Part shown: in pieces, positions 16,254 to 25,409 of the stretch
Position numbering within the stretch: position 1 is the first letter of the stretch
Layout of the letters: the number at the start of each line of letters is the position of its first letter
Assembly (NCBI GenBank): GCA_016200135.1
Contig: JACQFI010000035.1
Coordinates: forward strand, 1 to 64,000
Origin: Planctomycetota bacterium
GTDB taxonomy: Bacteria > Planctomycetota > SZUA-567 > H5-PLA8
Length of the DNA stretch: 64,000 nucleotides
Direction: 5' to 3'
Notes under the pieces: generated by a model
Seen by the model: the letters and a program-made list of their open reading frames with translations, nothing else
What the model was told of the DNA's origin: nothing
Databases searched by the model: none
Position numbers and translations under genes: made by a program

Positions 16254-17363
16254 TTAATGCTTGGGTGACAGCACCGACTGCCGCACCACCAGGCGCGGCG
16301 TTAGCACGATCTCCACCTTCATCCCCAAACCCACGCGGCTGCGGTTCAGCAGCGCTTCGACGGCGAGATAACCCATCTCGAACGCGGGGACGCTCACTGC
16401 CGTAACCGCCTTGCCCGGCTGCGCGCTGAGCACGAAGTCGCTGAAGCCCACGAGCGAGAGATCGTCGGGGATCTTCAGGCCCAGCGCGTCGGATTCCTTG
16501 AGCACGCCGTCCGCGAAAGCTTCCTCACAGGCGAAGATGGCAGACGGCCGGTGGGCGGCTTTTACGTCGAGCAGCTTGCGCGCGGCCTCGCGTCCGGCCT
16601 CGCGGGAGAGTTCGATGCGCGCCAGCCGGTCCGCCGGGAGCGGCAGGCGCGCGGCGGCGAGGGCCTCGCGGATGCCCGCGAGCCGTTCTTCGAAGAACTG
16701 GTAGCGCGCGGGCCCGGCGATGACGGCGATGCGGCGGTGGCCGAGGCCGAGCAGGTGCGCGGCGGCCTCGCGCGCGCCGTGCCGGTCGTCGCTGCGGACC
16801 ATCAATTCTGCGCCGGAGAGGTTGCGGTTGAGCGCGATCCAGGGGAGTTCGGTCGGCGTGCGAAGCAGCAAGCGGTCTTCGTCGCGGTTGGAGAAGAGAA
16901 AGGCCATGCCCTTTGCGCCCGCGCGCTGCTGGTGCGAGAGGTGCTCGGGTGCGAGGATCTCGGCGAGATGTCCCGCGGTGTAGGGCGTCAGGTTCATCGA
17001 GAGCCCGAGTTCCTCGATCTTGCGCATCATGCCCGAGAAGACGTACGCGAAGTAGCCGACGGAGCGGTCGTGGATCGCCGCGGCGTGCGTGTGCGGGATA
17101 AAGAGGAGCACGGAGCCGTTGGCGCCGGGCAAGCGCGCGTGCGTTTGCGTCGCGGCCGTCATGCCCAATCTCTGCGGCGCGGACGCGGGGGACTTCGCGC
17201 GCTTGCCGCGCCGGGCGGTCTCGGGGCGATAGTTGAGCTTGGCCGCCGCGGAGCGAACCTTGTGGCGCAGATCTTCGCTCACCGACTGCGGATTGGTGAG
17301 CGCGCGGGAGACGGTGGCGGTCGAGACGCCCGCCGCGCGCGCGATCTCACGGATGCCGGCCAT
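16254..17363 (-). CDS. LacI-family transcriptional regulator
   Basis: The 369-residue protein begins with the LacI helix-turn-helix MAGIREIARAAGVSTATVSRALTNP and hinge KVRSAAAKLNYRPE. A type 1 periplasmic-binding-like sensor domain includes GMTAATQ and HLLGLGHRRIAVIAGP. The segment between hinge and sensor (residues about 50-80) is longer and more basic than usual. It is the first gene of the minus-strand sugar operon, so it probably controls its own operon in response to a carbohydrate. An inverted repeat lies 20-49 nt upstream of its start. Confidence 0.92.
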   Translation of the reverse strand: MAGIREIARAAGVSTATVSRALTNPQSVSEDLRHKVRSAAAKLNYRPETARRGKRAKSPASAPQRLGMTAATQTHARLPGANGSVLLFIPHTHAAAIHDRSVGYFAYVFSGMMRKIEELGLSMNLTPYTAGHLAEILAPEHLSHQQRAGAKGMAFLFSNRDEDRLLLRTPTELPWIALNRNLSGAELMVRSDDRHGAREAAAHLLGLGHRRIAVIAGPARYQFFEERLAGIREALAAARLPLPADRLARIELSREAGREAARKLLDVKAAHRPSAIFACEEAFADGVLKESDALGLKIPDDLSLVGFSDFVLSAQPGKAVTAVSVPAFEMGYLAVEALLNRSRVGLGMKVEIVLTPRLVVRQSVLSPKH

Positions 17364-17382
17364 GCGCAGGATTCCCCGAGGC

Positions 17383-17412
17383 GTGTAACAAAGGAAGCCG
17401 TGAGTGTTACAC
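17383..17412. promoter_or_regulatory. GTGTAAC inverted repeat upstream of LacI gene
   Basis: Perfect 7-bp arms GTGTAAC (17383-17389) and GTTACAC (17406-17412) are separated by 16 nt. They sit between the LacI gene and the end of the acyl-CoA synthetase gene. The same half-site recurs in the synthetase/preA intergenic region. Confidence 0.5.
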
Positions 17413-17449
17413 GGAGCTACCGCGCACGCAAGTACGCGCGCTGGAGCGT

Positions 17450-19138
17450 TTAGGCTTGCAGGCCCAGTTCCTGGACCGCGATTTCGCGCATGCGGAACTT
17501 CTGAATCTTGCCGGTCACGGTGGTGGGGAACTCGCTCACGAACTTGATGTGATGCGGAATCTTAAAGTCGGCGATCTGCCCCTTGCAGTAGGCCCGCACG
17601 TCGTCCGGATTCATCTGCTCGCCCGCCTTCAACTTGATCCAGGCGGTGACCTGCTCGCCATAAAAGGGATCGGGGATGCCGAAGACGTACGCCTCCGCGA
17701 TTTTTGCATGCGTGAAGAGGAACTCTTCGACCTCGCGCGGATAAATGTTCTCGCCACCGCGGATGATCATATCTTTCAGGCGCCCGGTGATGCGCACGTA
17801 GCCCTGTTCGTCCATCACGGCCAGGTCGCCGCTGTGGAGCCAGCCCTGCGCGTCGATCGACGTGCGCGTGGCCTCGGGATTGTTGTAGTACCCGGGCATG
17901 ACGTTGTGCCCGCGGAAGCAGATCTCGCCCTGGCGGCCGCGTGGGATCGTCGCGCCACTGGCGGGCTCGACGATCTTCTGTTCCTGGTGCGGCATCACAC
18001 GCCCGACGCTGCCGACGCGCACTTCCAGGGGATCGTCCGCTTCGGTCATGTTGGTGATGGGCGAGGCCTCCGTCTGGCCGTAGCCGATGAGGATCTCGCG
18101 GCAGTGCATCTCGCGGATGACGCGGTTCATGATCTCCACGGGGCAGGGCGCGCCCGCCATCACGCCGGTGCGCAGGCTCGAGAGATCGAACTGGGCGAAT
18201 TGCGGATGCTGCAACTCGGCGATGAACATCGTGGGCACGCCATGCAGCGCGGTGCAGCGTTCGCGGGCGCAGGCCTCGAGTACAGCCAGCGGGCTGAAAA
18301 ACGGTGAGGGCAGGACCATGGTTGCGCCGTGCGCAACGCAGGCCAGGTTCGCCATCACCATCCCAAAGCAATGGTAGAACGGTACGGGAATGCAGAGGCG
18401 GTCGCGGTGCGTGAAGCGCATCTTCTTCCCGACCCAGAACCCATTATTTAGAATGTTGTGATGCGTCAGCGAGGCGCCTTTCGGAAATCCCGTCGTGCCC
18501 GACGTGTACTGGATGTTGATGACCTCGTCGAAATCCAGCGATGTCTGCCGCTCGCGAAGCTGGTCGTGGGAAATCTCGCCAGCTCTGCCAAGCAATTCCG
18601 GATACGTGAGGAACCCGTCTCTGTGCGGCGTGGGGGACTCGCGCACCTTTCCCAGGTGAACCAGGTGTCTCAAATGTGGGAAGTTGGGATTGCGAAGGGG
18701 ATGGCTACCGGCGGAGAGTTCCGGCAGCAACTCGTGGCACATCTTCGCGTAGTCGGCGTCCTTGAAGCCGTCGCCCAGGATGAGCTCGCAGCACTCAGAC
18801 TGCTTGAGCACGAACTCGAGTTCGTGCAGCCGGTACGCTGGGTTGATATTGACCAGGATCGCGCCGATCTTGGCGGTGGCGAATTGGACCACCGTCCATT
18901 CGCTGCGGTTGGTGGACCAGATGCCGACGCGGTCGCCCTTGTTTACGCCCAGCGCCATCAGGCCTCGCGCAACCCGGACGGTCTCCGCGTGGAGTTCGGC
19001 GTAGGTGTAGCGCTTGTTCTCGTGGACGCTGACGAGGGCCTCGTGGCCGTCGAACTCGGCGGAGATGCGGTCGAAACAATCGCCGATGGTCTCGCCCAGC
19101 AGGGGCTCATCGGAGACGCCCGACGCGTAGCTGAGCAT
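17450..19138 (-). CDS. Acyl-CoA synthetase (AMP-forming)
   Basis: The 562-residue protein activates a carboxylic acid, most likely medium- or long-chain, as acyl-AMP and transfers it to CoA. It has the AMP-binding P-loop YTSGTTGFPKGA, the adenylate motif GYGQTEASP, the GWLHSGDLA motif with the ribose-binding Asp, the hinge GRLKDMIIRGGENIYP, and a C-terminal TGKIQKFRMRE region with the catalytic lysine. It is transcribed divergently from preA across a repeat-rich regulatory region. The GGGGAAG ribosome site supports the start at 19138. Confidence 0.92.
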   Translation of the reverse strand: MLSYASGVSDEPLLGETIGDCFDRISAEFDGHEALVSVHENKRYTYAELHAETVRVARGLMALGVNKGDRVGIWSTNRSEWTVVQFATAKIGAILVNINPAYRLHELEFVLKQSECCELILGDGFKDADYAKMCHELLPELSAGSHPLRNPNFPHLRHLVHLGKVRESPTPHRDGFLTYPELLGRAGEISHDQLRERQTSLDFDEVINIQYTSGTTGFPKGASLTHHNILNNGFWVGKKMRFTHRDRLCIPVPFYHCFGMVMANLACVAHGATMVLPSPFFSPLAVLEACARERCTALHGVPTMFIAELQHPQFAQFDLSSLRTGVMAGAPCPVEIMNRVIREMHCREILIGYGQTEASPITNMTEADDPLEVRVGSVGRVMPHQEQKIVEPASGATIPRGRQGEICFRGHNVMPGYYNNPEATRTSIDAQGWLHSGDLAVMDEQGYVRITGRLKDMIIRGGENIYPREVEEFLFTHAKIAEAYVFGIPDPFYGEQVTAWIKLKAGEQMNPDDVRAYCKGQIADFKIPHHIKFVSEFPTTVTGKIQKFRMREIAVQELGLQA

Positions 19139-19172
19139 GAGGCTTCCCCCTTATCCCGTGTGAGGCCACCAC

Positions 19173-19179
19173 GTGTAAC
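19173..19179. promoter_or_regulatory. GTGTAAC half-site before acyl-CoA synthetase
   Basis: A single copy of GTGTAAC lies 35 nt upstream of the acyl-CoA synthetase start. It is the same heptamer as the arms of the repeat at 17383-17412, which supports, but does not prove, a shared regulator. Confidence 0.35.
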
Positions 19180-19227
19180 CGAACGGACGCCCGCGCGGAA
19201 GAGGGCAAAACTTAAGCAAGCAGCCTC

Positions 19228-19256
19228 TTGACGGCCTGCGCGCAAGACGGTATCTT
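19228..19256 (+). promoter_or_regulatory. Predicted sigma-70 promoter of preA
   Basis: A -35 TTGACG (19228-19233), exactly 17 bp of spacer and a -10 TATCTT (19251-19256) lie about 50 nt before the preA start. A perfect palindrome overlaps the -10, so the promoter is probably repressible. Confidence 0.6.
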
Positions 19257-19293
19257 CTGTAACAGAAGTACATCTAATTGTTACATTGTTACA
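19254..19293. promoter_or_regulatory. Operator-like palindrome and direct repeats
   Basis: A perfect 15-bp palindrome CTTCTGT-A-ACAGAAG (19254-19268) overlaps the -10 and the probable start site of preA. A tandem direct repeat TTGTTACA occurs twice at 19278-19293, just before the preA ribosome site. All of these elements carry a TGTAAC/GTTACA core. Confidence 0.6.
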
Positions 19294-19304
19294 AGGAGCC
19301 CGCC

Positions 19305-20618
19305 ATGCGCGTAAAGACCGTTCCGGCCGACGCCGTCACGCTGATGGAAGTCGAGCACTGCGGATTGAAGTACCGCAATCCCTTCATGGTCGGCAGCGGG
19401 CCCACCAGCAAGACCGTCGCACAGCTCGTCGATGCTGAACGCTGCGGCTGGGGCGCCTCTTCCATCAAACTCGTCATCGATCCGCCGCCTTATATCAACA
19501 AAGAACCGCGTTACCGCTGGTTCGAAAAAGAGCAGTTCCACATCTTTACGAGTGAGAAGCGCCTGAATCTGGACGAGGGCCTGCGCCTGATGGAAGGCGG
19601 GCGCAAACACACGAGAGAGATCATTCTCCTCGCCAACATCACGTACTCCGGCCCCGACGCCGAAGGCTGGGTCGAGATGAGCCGCAAGTTCGAGGCCGCC
19701 GGCGCGCACGCGCTGGAGCTCAACATGTGCTGCCCGAACATGAGTTTCAACCTCGACGTGGCTGCGGAAGACGGCACCAGGCGCCCGTGCAGCGGCGCAA
19801 GCCTGGGACAGCACCCGGAAGCCGTCGCGCATATCACTAAAGAGGTGATGAAGGGGGTGAAGATTCCCGTCTTCGTGAAGCTCACCGGCGAGGGCGGCAG
19901 CGCGCCGAAGGTCGCCAAGCCCACCATCGCTACCGGGTGCGCGGGCATCGGCAACGGCGGCACGCGCCTGGGCGTCCCGCCCATCGACCTGTATGACCTG
20001 AAGAAGAATCTCTACGGGTTGCAGGACGAGGTCAGCATGGGTTGCTACTCCGGCCCGTGGATGCGCCCGCTGGCGCTGCGAGACGTGTACGAGATCCGGC
20101 GGACGATCGGCAGCGAAGGCACGATCGTCGGCTTCGGCGGCGTGCACAACTGGAAGACGGCCGCCGAGATGTTCCTCGTCGGCGCGGATTTCATCGGCAT
20201 CTGCACCGAGACAATGGTCCGCGGCTTCGGCTTCCTGCCCGAGCTGATCAAGGGCCTGAAGAAGTACATGAAGGACACGGGATTCAAGGACCATCGCGCG
20301 ATGCGCGACCGGCTCGTGCGCGAGATCGTCACGGCCGACAAGGTGACCATCCGCGACGGCCTGGCAGTCATCGACGACGAAAAATGCATCGGCTGCCGCA
20401 AGTGCGAGCTGCCCGCGCACTGCTACGCCATCACGATGGAGGACCGTCCGGCGGCGGAACTCGCCGCGGCCAAGACTCAGGGCAAGAAACTCAGCCGCCA
20501 GGTCGCGAAGATCGAGGGCGCCGACTGCTGCGCGTGCAACACCTGCATCGATGTTTGCCCCGTGCCGGAGTGCATCACGCTGGCGAAGGGCGAGTTCCAC
20601 AAGGCGAAGCACAACTAG
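19305..20618 (+). CDS. preA: NAD-dependent dihydropyrimidine dehydrogenase subunit PreA-like
   Basis: The 437-residue protein has a dihydroorotate-dehydrogenase-like TIM barrel (residues about 10-320) with NPFMVGSGPTSKT, ALELNMCCPN and GNGGTRLG-type FMN-binding segments. A C-terminal ferredoxin-like region has two 4Fe-4S clusters, CIGCRKCELPAHC and CCACNTCIDVCP. The first cluster has an unusual C-x2-C-x2-C-x5-C spacing. PreA normally works with PreT to reduce uracil and thymine; no preT is in the window. ACAAGGAGC precedes the start. The same frame stays open for 96 codons after the TAG stop, which is noted separately. Confidence 0.9.
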   Translation: MRVKTVPADAVTLMEVEHCGLKYRNPFMVGSGPTSKTVAQLVDAERCGWGASSIKLVIDPPPYINKEPRYRWFEKEQFHIFTSEKRLNLDEGLRLMEGGRKHTREIILLANITYSGPDAEGWVEMSRKFEAAGAHALELNMCCPNMSFNLDVAAEDGTRRPCSGASLGQHPEAVAHITKEVMKGVKIPVFVKLTGEGGSAPKVAKPTIATGCAGIGNGGTRLGVPPIDLYDLKKNLYGLQDEVSMGCYSGPWMRPLALRDVYEIRRTIGSEGTIVGFGGVHNWKTAAEMFLVGADFIGICTETMVRGFGFLPELIKGLKKYMKDTGFKDHRAMRDRLVREIVTADKVTIRDGLAVIDDEKCIGCRKCELPAHCYAITMEDRPAAELAAAKTQGKKLSRQVAKIEGADCCACNTCIDVCPVPECITLAKGEFHKAKHN

Positions 20619-20906
20619 CCGCTGGTTGCGAGCGAACTCGACAAGCGCTGCGGCTACTCCGATGCCGCGATGCCTCCCGCCGCAGCCAGCTTCGTTGAAA
20701 GCGGCGGCGCAAAGGCCGCGAATCTCGGCATGCCCGGCACGTTCTCGTCCGACCTGCTTCAAGACGCGCCGAAGGTGGCCTACGTGACGCAAGGAGGCAG
20801 CGAGCACGGCGCCGCCTGCGCCGCGGCGCCGCAGCCGGCGGCCTCGGCGAGCAAGTCCGGCCTGCGCAAGAGCGGCAACGGCAAGGACGGCGAGCCGTGG
20901 AGCTGA
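20619..20906 (+). other. Open frame continuing after the preA stop
   Basis: After the TAG at 20616-20618 the preA frame runs another 95 codons to a TGA at 20906. The encoded segment is rich in Ala, Gly and Ser, with CGYSDAAMPPAA near its start and KSGLRKSGNGKDG near its end. It does not resemble any domain I know and has no ribosome site of its own. It could be a former C-terminal tail cut off by a recent stop, or chance open sequence in GC-rich DNA. Confidence 0.25.
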
Positions 20907-20956
20907 GCCCCGCTTCGCGCTCTGGAATCCGTGGCGCGCTTCCGTAGACTCTCCGC

Positions 20957-21373
20957 ATGCCCGCAATCTACGAGCATCGTCTCTCCGTCCGCGCGAGCGC
21001 CATCGACCGCTTTGGGCACGCGAACAACCAAGTCTATCTTGCGTGGCTGATGCAGGCGGCGGAAGCGCATTCTACCGCGCAGGGCTGGCCGCTCGAAGCT
21101 TACGAGCACCTCGGCGCCGGCTGGTTCGTGCGCAAACACGAGATCGAGTACCTGCGGCCCGCGCTGGCCGGCGACGAACTGATCGTGCGAACGTGGGTTG
21201 CGACGCTCGAGAAGGTCACGTCGCTGCGGCGCTACGAGATCCTGCGCGGCCCGGATGCCGAGAAGCTCGCCGTCGCGAGCACGAATTGGGTCTTTGTGGA
21301 TTTCGCGAAGCAATCGCCGTGCCGGATTCCGGAGGAAGTGGCGCGCAGCTTCGAGGTCGTCGTATCAGCGTAG
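20957..21373 (+). CDS. Acyl-CoA thioesterase (hotdog fold, YbgC/FadM-like)
   Basis: The 138-residue protein has the 4HBT active-site motif DRFGHANNQVYLAWL, whose Asp is the catalytic residue in this group, then HEIEYLRPALAGDELIVRTWV and RRYEILRG, the usual hotdog strands. It should hydrolyse an acyl-CoA thioester; the neighbouring acyl-CoA synthetase hints at fatty-acid or aromatic-acid metabolism. The end overlaps the convergent heparinase-like gene by 9 nt. Confidence 0.88.
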   Translation: MPAIYEHRLSVRASAIDRFGHANNQVYLAWLMQAAEAHSTAQGWPLEAYEHLGAGWFVRKHEIEYLRPALAGDELIVRTWVATLEKVTSLRRYEILRGPDAEKLAVASTNWVFVDFAKQSPCRIPEEVARSFEVVVSA

Positions 21374-23218
21374 CCGGTTCGTGAGGCGCACGCGCAACGT
21401 CTTGCTTTTTGCGCGACAGATCGCGGCGAGCCCGCTCTTTTTCGCTTCCAATTTAACCGATGCGGCTCCGGCTCCTCGAACGAGCAGCGTCGCGAACGTC
21501 ACCGCCGTGTGCGAACGGTCCTGCGTGCACCAGCGGAGCATCGTCGCGCCCTGGCCGGGTGCGGTCGGCGCGCCGGCGGCGGTACAGAAGGCCGCCGGGA
21601 CGTCGCAAGCGTAAGTCGCGCTCAGCCGCGCGCGCTCGCGCGTGAGATCCGCGCCGTCCTTGCGCAGCCGCGTTCGCGCGAACGTATGCATGCGCGTCTC
21701 CATGCGCGCGGGGAACTTCGTCTCTATGCGGTCCACAATCAGGATGGCTTCGGGTGAGAGCAGCAGGAACAAGCGCCCGCAGAAAAGGGCCGCGCCGCCG
21801 TCGCGGCTGCCGCCCATCGCCGCGGTGGCGTCGATGCGCACGCCGGGGAGTCTGCCGTGCCGGACCAACTCCGTCTTGACCGTCGATTTGCCCGCGATGC
21901 CGACGCCGTTGATCAAGATGGTGTTCTTGCTCGGCGCTGTGGTCTCGAAAAGCTCGTAGCGGCGCGCGCTGAAGGTCGTGTCGAGGTATTCCTCGCAGCC
22001 GATGTTCTTGATGAACGGCACGCCGTCCGCGATGAGGTGGAAGCTGAGCAGGTCGCGGTGGCTGTGTGGGACTTCGGTGGTGCCGCCGCGAATCGAGAGG
22101 TAGAGGTTCGGGCGCGGCCAGCGGTCGGCGAGGAGCGCCCAGTCGATGCCGCGATAGAGCTTGGCGACATTTTTTTGCCGGGCCGATCGGCCACTGCGCG
22201 ATGTGCGCGGATGCAGTACGAGCAATTCGGCGGCGTCCGGCCAGATCTCAGCCATGGTCTTGGCCTGGCCGAGCGCCTCATCAAGCGGAGCGATCAGTTC
22301 GGGACACTTCATGCGCGCTGCGGCGGCGTAGTGAAACGGGAGCGGCGACCAGCGGTTGATGTCCCCGAAACTGGTAGGCACACCGCGCGGGCAGAAGTCG
22401 AGCGGGAAGAAGAGCGTCGCGCGCGTGGCAGGCTGTGCGAGCAGCGGATGCTTTTGCCCGGTCGCGCGGTCGTGGCTGAGCAGGTACATGAACGCATAGC
22501 GCATGCCGTAGTTCCAGTAGCCGATGCCCTCGGGCCAGCCGCCGCCGGTCTCGACCAATAGCTTCATGAACGGCCGGACGGATTCTTCGGCGCGCGCGAG
22601 CGCTAAACGCGCTTCCGGCGCTTCTTCGTACATGCTCAGCGCGAGCATCCCCGCGCCGCCCGCGCAGACGGTGTTCCAGTTCGTGTCCGGCTTGCCGAAC
22701 CACCACGAGCGGTCCTTCTTTTCCGTGCGTTTCAGGAAAGGAATCAGCGCGCGGCGGCGGGCGATATCCACGAAGCGTTTGCGCTCGGCTGGCGTGAGCG
22801 CGTCGAAGAGCCAGTCGTAGGCGATGGCGATGGTTGTGCTGTTCTCGCCGTAGCTGAGGTCGAAGATGTCGTTGGGGTGGTGCTGGTTGTTACGCGCCGC
22901 GATCCACGACCAGTGCGTCCAGCGGTCCATCTCGTAAATGTGCCGCACGGCCGCGTCGCGAAAGCGCTTCTGCCCGGAGCGTAAGGTTTGCGTGAGCAGC
23001 GTCACCACGCGTCCCTGCATGATGCGCGCGCGGATCAGATGCGCGTTGTGGGTGGTGGCGTCGTAATCGAAGCGCGCGCTTTTGAGGTACGCTTTGGCTT
23101 GCGCCGCCACGGTGCGCGCGGCCGGAGCCAGCAGCGGCAGCGCGATGGGCTTGCGAAGCCGGTGGAGTTGCTCGCGCGAGGCGTACAAGCGCGGGTGGGG
23201 CGCGAGGCGGGAGGGCAT
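21365..23218 (-). CDS. Heparinase II/III-like polysaccharide lyase or related protein
   Basis: The 617-residue protein has an N-terminal alpha/alpha-toroid part with HNAHLIRARIMQ, YDWLFDALTPAERKRF, WNTVCAGGAGMLAL and GGWPEGIGYWNYG. A beta-sandwich part from about residue 380 has GGTTEVPHSHRDLLSFHLIADG. This order matches heparinase II/III-like and alginate lyases, which act on uronic-acid polysaccharides, and the Asn, His and Tyr residues expected in the cleft are present. I see no signal peptide, so it may act on intracellular oligosaccharides. The start at 23218 has AGGAG seven bases upstream; an alternative at 23251 overlaps the upstream stop as TGATG. Confidence 0.75.
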   Translation of the reverse strand: MPSRLAPHPRLYASREQLHRLRKPIALPLLAPAARTVAAQAKAYLKSARFDYDATTHNAHLIRARIMQGRVVTLLTQTLRSGQKRFRDAAVRHIYEMDRWTHWSWIAARNNQHHPNDIFDLSYGENSTTIAIAYDWLFDALTPAERKRFVDIARRRALIPFLKRTEKKDRSWWFGKPDTNWNTVCAGGAGMLALSMYEEAPEARLALARAEESVRPFMKLLVETGGGWPEGIGYWNYGMRYAFMYLLSHDRATGQKHPLLAQPATRATLFFPLDFCPRGVPTSFGDINRWSPLPFHYAAAARMKCPELIAPLDEALGQAKTMAEIWPDAAELLVLHPRTSRSGRSARQKNVAKLYRGIDWALLADRWPRPNLYLSIRGGTTEVPHSHRDLLSFHLIADGVPFIKNIGCEEYLDTTFSARRYELFETTAPSKNTILINGVGIAGKSTVKTELVRHGRLPGVRIDATAAMGGSRDGGAALFCGRLFLLLSPEAILIVDRIETKFPARMETRMHTFARTRLRKDGADLTRERARLSATYACDVPAAFCTAAGAPTAPGQGATMLRWCTQDRSHTAVTFATLLVRGAGAASVKLEAKKSGLAAICRAKSKTLRVRLTNRLR

Positions 23219-23250
23219 GCGTTTCTCCTGAAAAGATGAGGCCAGCGCCA

Positions 23251-25269
23251 TCAACTCAGCAGCCACTGCGCCAGATCGGCGTCGCCGGCCTTCTCGCGCG
23301 CGAACTTGAGCTTGGCAGCGGCCTTGGCGTCGCGGTAGGACTCCAGCGCCCACGAAGTATCGAAGAGATCGCGCGTGTCGTGGAGGTAGAGTTCGCCCGG
23401 CGCGCAGAACGCCGCCGCGGCCGGGAGTCCGCCCGCTAGGCGCAGGCCCGGCGCGCAGGCGTCCCAGAAGTACGCGTCGTCGTCGGCCGTCTTGAAGCCG
23501 TTGGCGTCGATGGCCGTCTTGCGCACGCCTTGCGCCTGCGTGCGGGCGAGCAGCGTGAACCCGCCTGCGTACATCTGGCCAGCCAGGCTCACCGACGAGA
23601 ACTTTTTCTGGCCCTTGGCCCAGCCCACGGCCGTAAGGATATCCTGCGCGCGGTGGCAGACCGAAGCGAGGTTGTACGCGAGGTCGTGGTTCTTGACGCG
23701 CGCGCGCTTGCCAAAGAGCGCGTTGGCCTCGTGGGTGTCCAGCACGAGCACCGCCGCGCCGCGTTGCAGCAAGGCCGCGACCAAAGCTTCGGGCGCGCCG
23801 CGGGTCATGTCGAGCAGGCCCCACGTACCTTTATTATGCACGGCAATCACCAGCGGAACTTTCTTGGCGGGCGTTTCCGGCCACGCCAGCACGCCGTGAA
23901 GCAGGTCGCCTTCGTTCTTGCGCGAGAGCCAGAGGCGCGAGACCTTGGGGTACGCGGGCTTGCCTACGCCGAGGCTCGCCCAAGCCTCTTCGCGCGCGAG
24001 GACATCCTTGGGCAGCGGCTGTTCCGCGTGCAGCACCTGGGCCAAAAGCGGTCCCGCATCCTTCTTGAAGCGCGCGAGAGCAGGCCGGCTCGTTTTCTCG
24101 GCCGCGTCACCGGCGCCCGTGGGCCGGCGTTCGTCGATCCAGGCCAGCGCGCGATCTTTCAAGTATTGGATGAGCGAGGCCTCGTCCTTGCCCGCCGGCG
24201 GCTTGCGGTCGGGGAAGACGCGCAATGAATCGAGCGACTCGACGGTGAAGTCGCGCTCCGTGGCATACGCGGGATCTTTGATCCCGAACCAGATGCGCCC
24301 GAGCCAGCCGTAGAGCGCCTCGCGGCTCTTGCGGTTGTAGTTGTGCGCCGCGTGCTGGTGGTAGTTCTCAATGCGCGCCGCGGCCGGTTTGCCGTAGAGC
24401 GCGTATATCCGGCGCACCGCGGGGAACTCGACCTGCGGCGTGTTGCTCGTCCAGTCGCCCGTGCAGGAAATGATGAACTGCGGGCGCGGCGCGGCCAGCG
24501 CGGGGATCTCCATGTTGTTCGTGTCGATGCGCAGGCCGGGGGCGTTCTCGCAGAGACAACCTCCTTGCATCACGCTGGAGACCATTACCACGGGGGCGCT
24601 GGCCTTCAGGCGTTCGTCCAGCGCGGCCAACAGGAACGTCTGCGTGCCGCCGCCGGAGGCTCCGGTGACCGCGAGCCGCTGCGGATCGGTCTCGGGCAGC
24701 GCGAGCAGGTAATCCGCGACGCGCATGCTGTTGAACGCCTGGAGCCCCAGCAGCGAGATGCCCCAGAGCGCGAGTTTCTCCATGTCGTCCTTGCCGAACT
24801 GGTGCGAGAGCTGGCAGGAGTCGTTGTAACCGACCATGTCGTAGGCGAACGCCATGCCGCCGCGCAGGGCGATGTTGATGCAGAGGCCGGGCATCGAGTC
24901 GTCGTCAGGCGCGCGGTTGACGAGGCGCCCTTCCTTCCAGTGGCCGTGCGGCACGAGCAGCGCCGGGATCTTGCCGCTTGGCAGGGGATGGGGCCGGTAG
25001 AGATTGCCAGTGACGAAGAATCCCGGATGGCTCTCGAAGTAGACGTTCTCGATGCTGTAGCAGTCGCGTTCGGTGTGCTTGGTTACGACGGGATTGAGGG
25101 GGCCGCGGGGCGGTTCGGGCCAGAGCCCCAGCGCCAGGCGCAACTGCCGGCGCACGTCCGCCGCGCGCTTGAGCCATTCGGCTTTGGTGCGGAATCCCGG
25201 AAACGCGTACGCGCGCTCGATGTGGCGGATATCCAAAAGGCGGAGATCGACGGACGGCAGCGCGGGCAT
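23251..25269 (-). CDS. Alpha/beta hydrolase, acetyl-xylan-esterase-like
   Basis: The 672-residue protein has an alpha/beta-hydrolase domain of the type found in planctomycete acetyl-xylan esterases and S15-like peptidases. It includes LVPHGHWKEG as an oxyanion segment, LAVTGASGGGTQTFLL with the nucleophile Ser, and HAAHNYNRKSREALYGW with the catalytic His. A C-terminal half of about 270 residues includes VPLVIAVHNKGT and looks like a second, degenerate hydrolase domain. It is encoded directly upstream of the heparinase-like enzyme, so the pair probably deacetylates and cleaves a polysaccharide or glycoside. No signal peptide is visible. Confidence 0.75.
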   Translation of the reverse strand: MPALPSVDLRLLDIRHIERAYAFPGFRTKAEWLKRAADVRRQLRLALGLWPEPPRGPLNPVVTKHTERDCYSIENVYFESHPGFFVTGNLYRPHPLPSGKIPALLVPHGHWKEGRLVNRAPDDDSMPGLCINIALRGGMAFAYDMVGYNDSCQLSHQFGKDDMEKLALWGISLLGLQAFNSMRVADYLLALPETDPQRLAVTGASGGGTQTFLLAALDERLKASAPVVMVSSVMQGGCLCENAPGLRIDTNNMEIPALAAPRPQFIISCTGDWTSNTPQVEFPAVRRIYALYGKPAAARIENYHQHAAHNYNRKSREALYGWLGRIWFGIKDPAYATERDFTVESLDSLRVFPDRKPPAGKDEASLIQYLKDRALAWIDERRPTGAGDAAEKTSRPALARFKKDAGPLLAQVLHAEQPLPKDVLAREEAWASLGVGKPAYPKVSRLWLSRKNEGDLLHGVLAWPETPAKKVPLVIAVHNKGTWGLLDMTRGAPEALVAALLQRGAAVLVLDTHEANALFGKRARVKNHDLAYNLASVCHRAQDILTAVGWAKGQKKFSSVSLAGQMYAGGFTLLARTQAQGVRKTAIDANGFKTADDDAYFWDACAPGLRLAGGLPAAAAFCAPGELYLHDTRDLFDTSWALESYRDAKAAAKLKFAREKAGDADLAQWLLS

Positions 25270-25381
25270 GGCGGGTTCTCCAAGGCGGAATGGCAGGATT
25301 CGATTCGCTCATAGCGCCAACTCACGCGCGCGTCGAGTTTAAGTCCTGGGCTCTGGGAAGAGGAATTTGCAAGTTACCCTA

Positions 25382-25409
25382 TTGTGCGAAAGGCGCGTGC
25401 TGTGATAAT
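25382..25409 (+). promoter_or_regulatory. Predicted promoter of the amino acid ABC operon
   Basis: TTGTGC (25382-25387), a 16-bp spacer and GATAAT (25404-25409) precede the binding-protein gene by about 115 nt, in a locally AT-richer segment. Confidence 0.45.
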
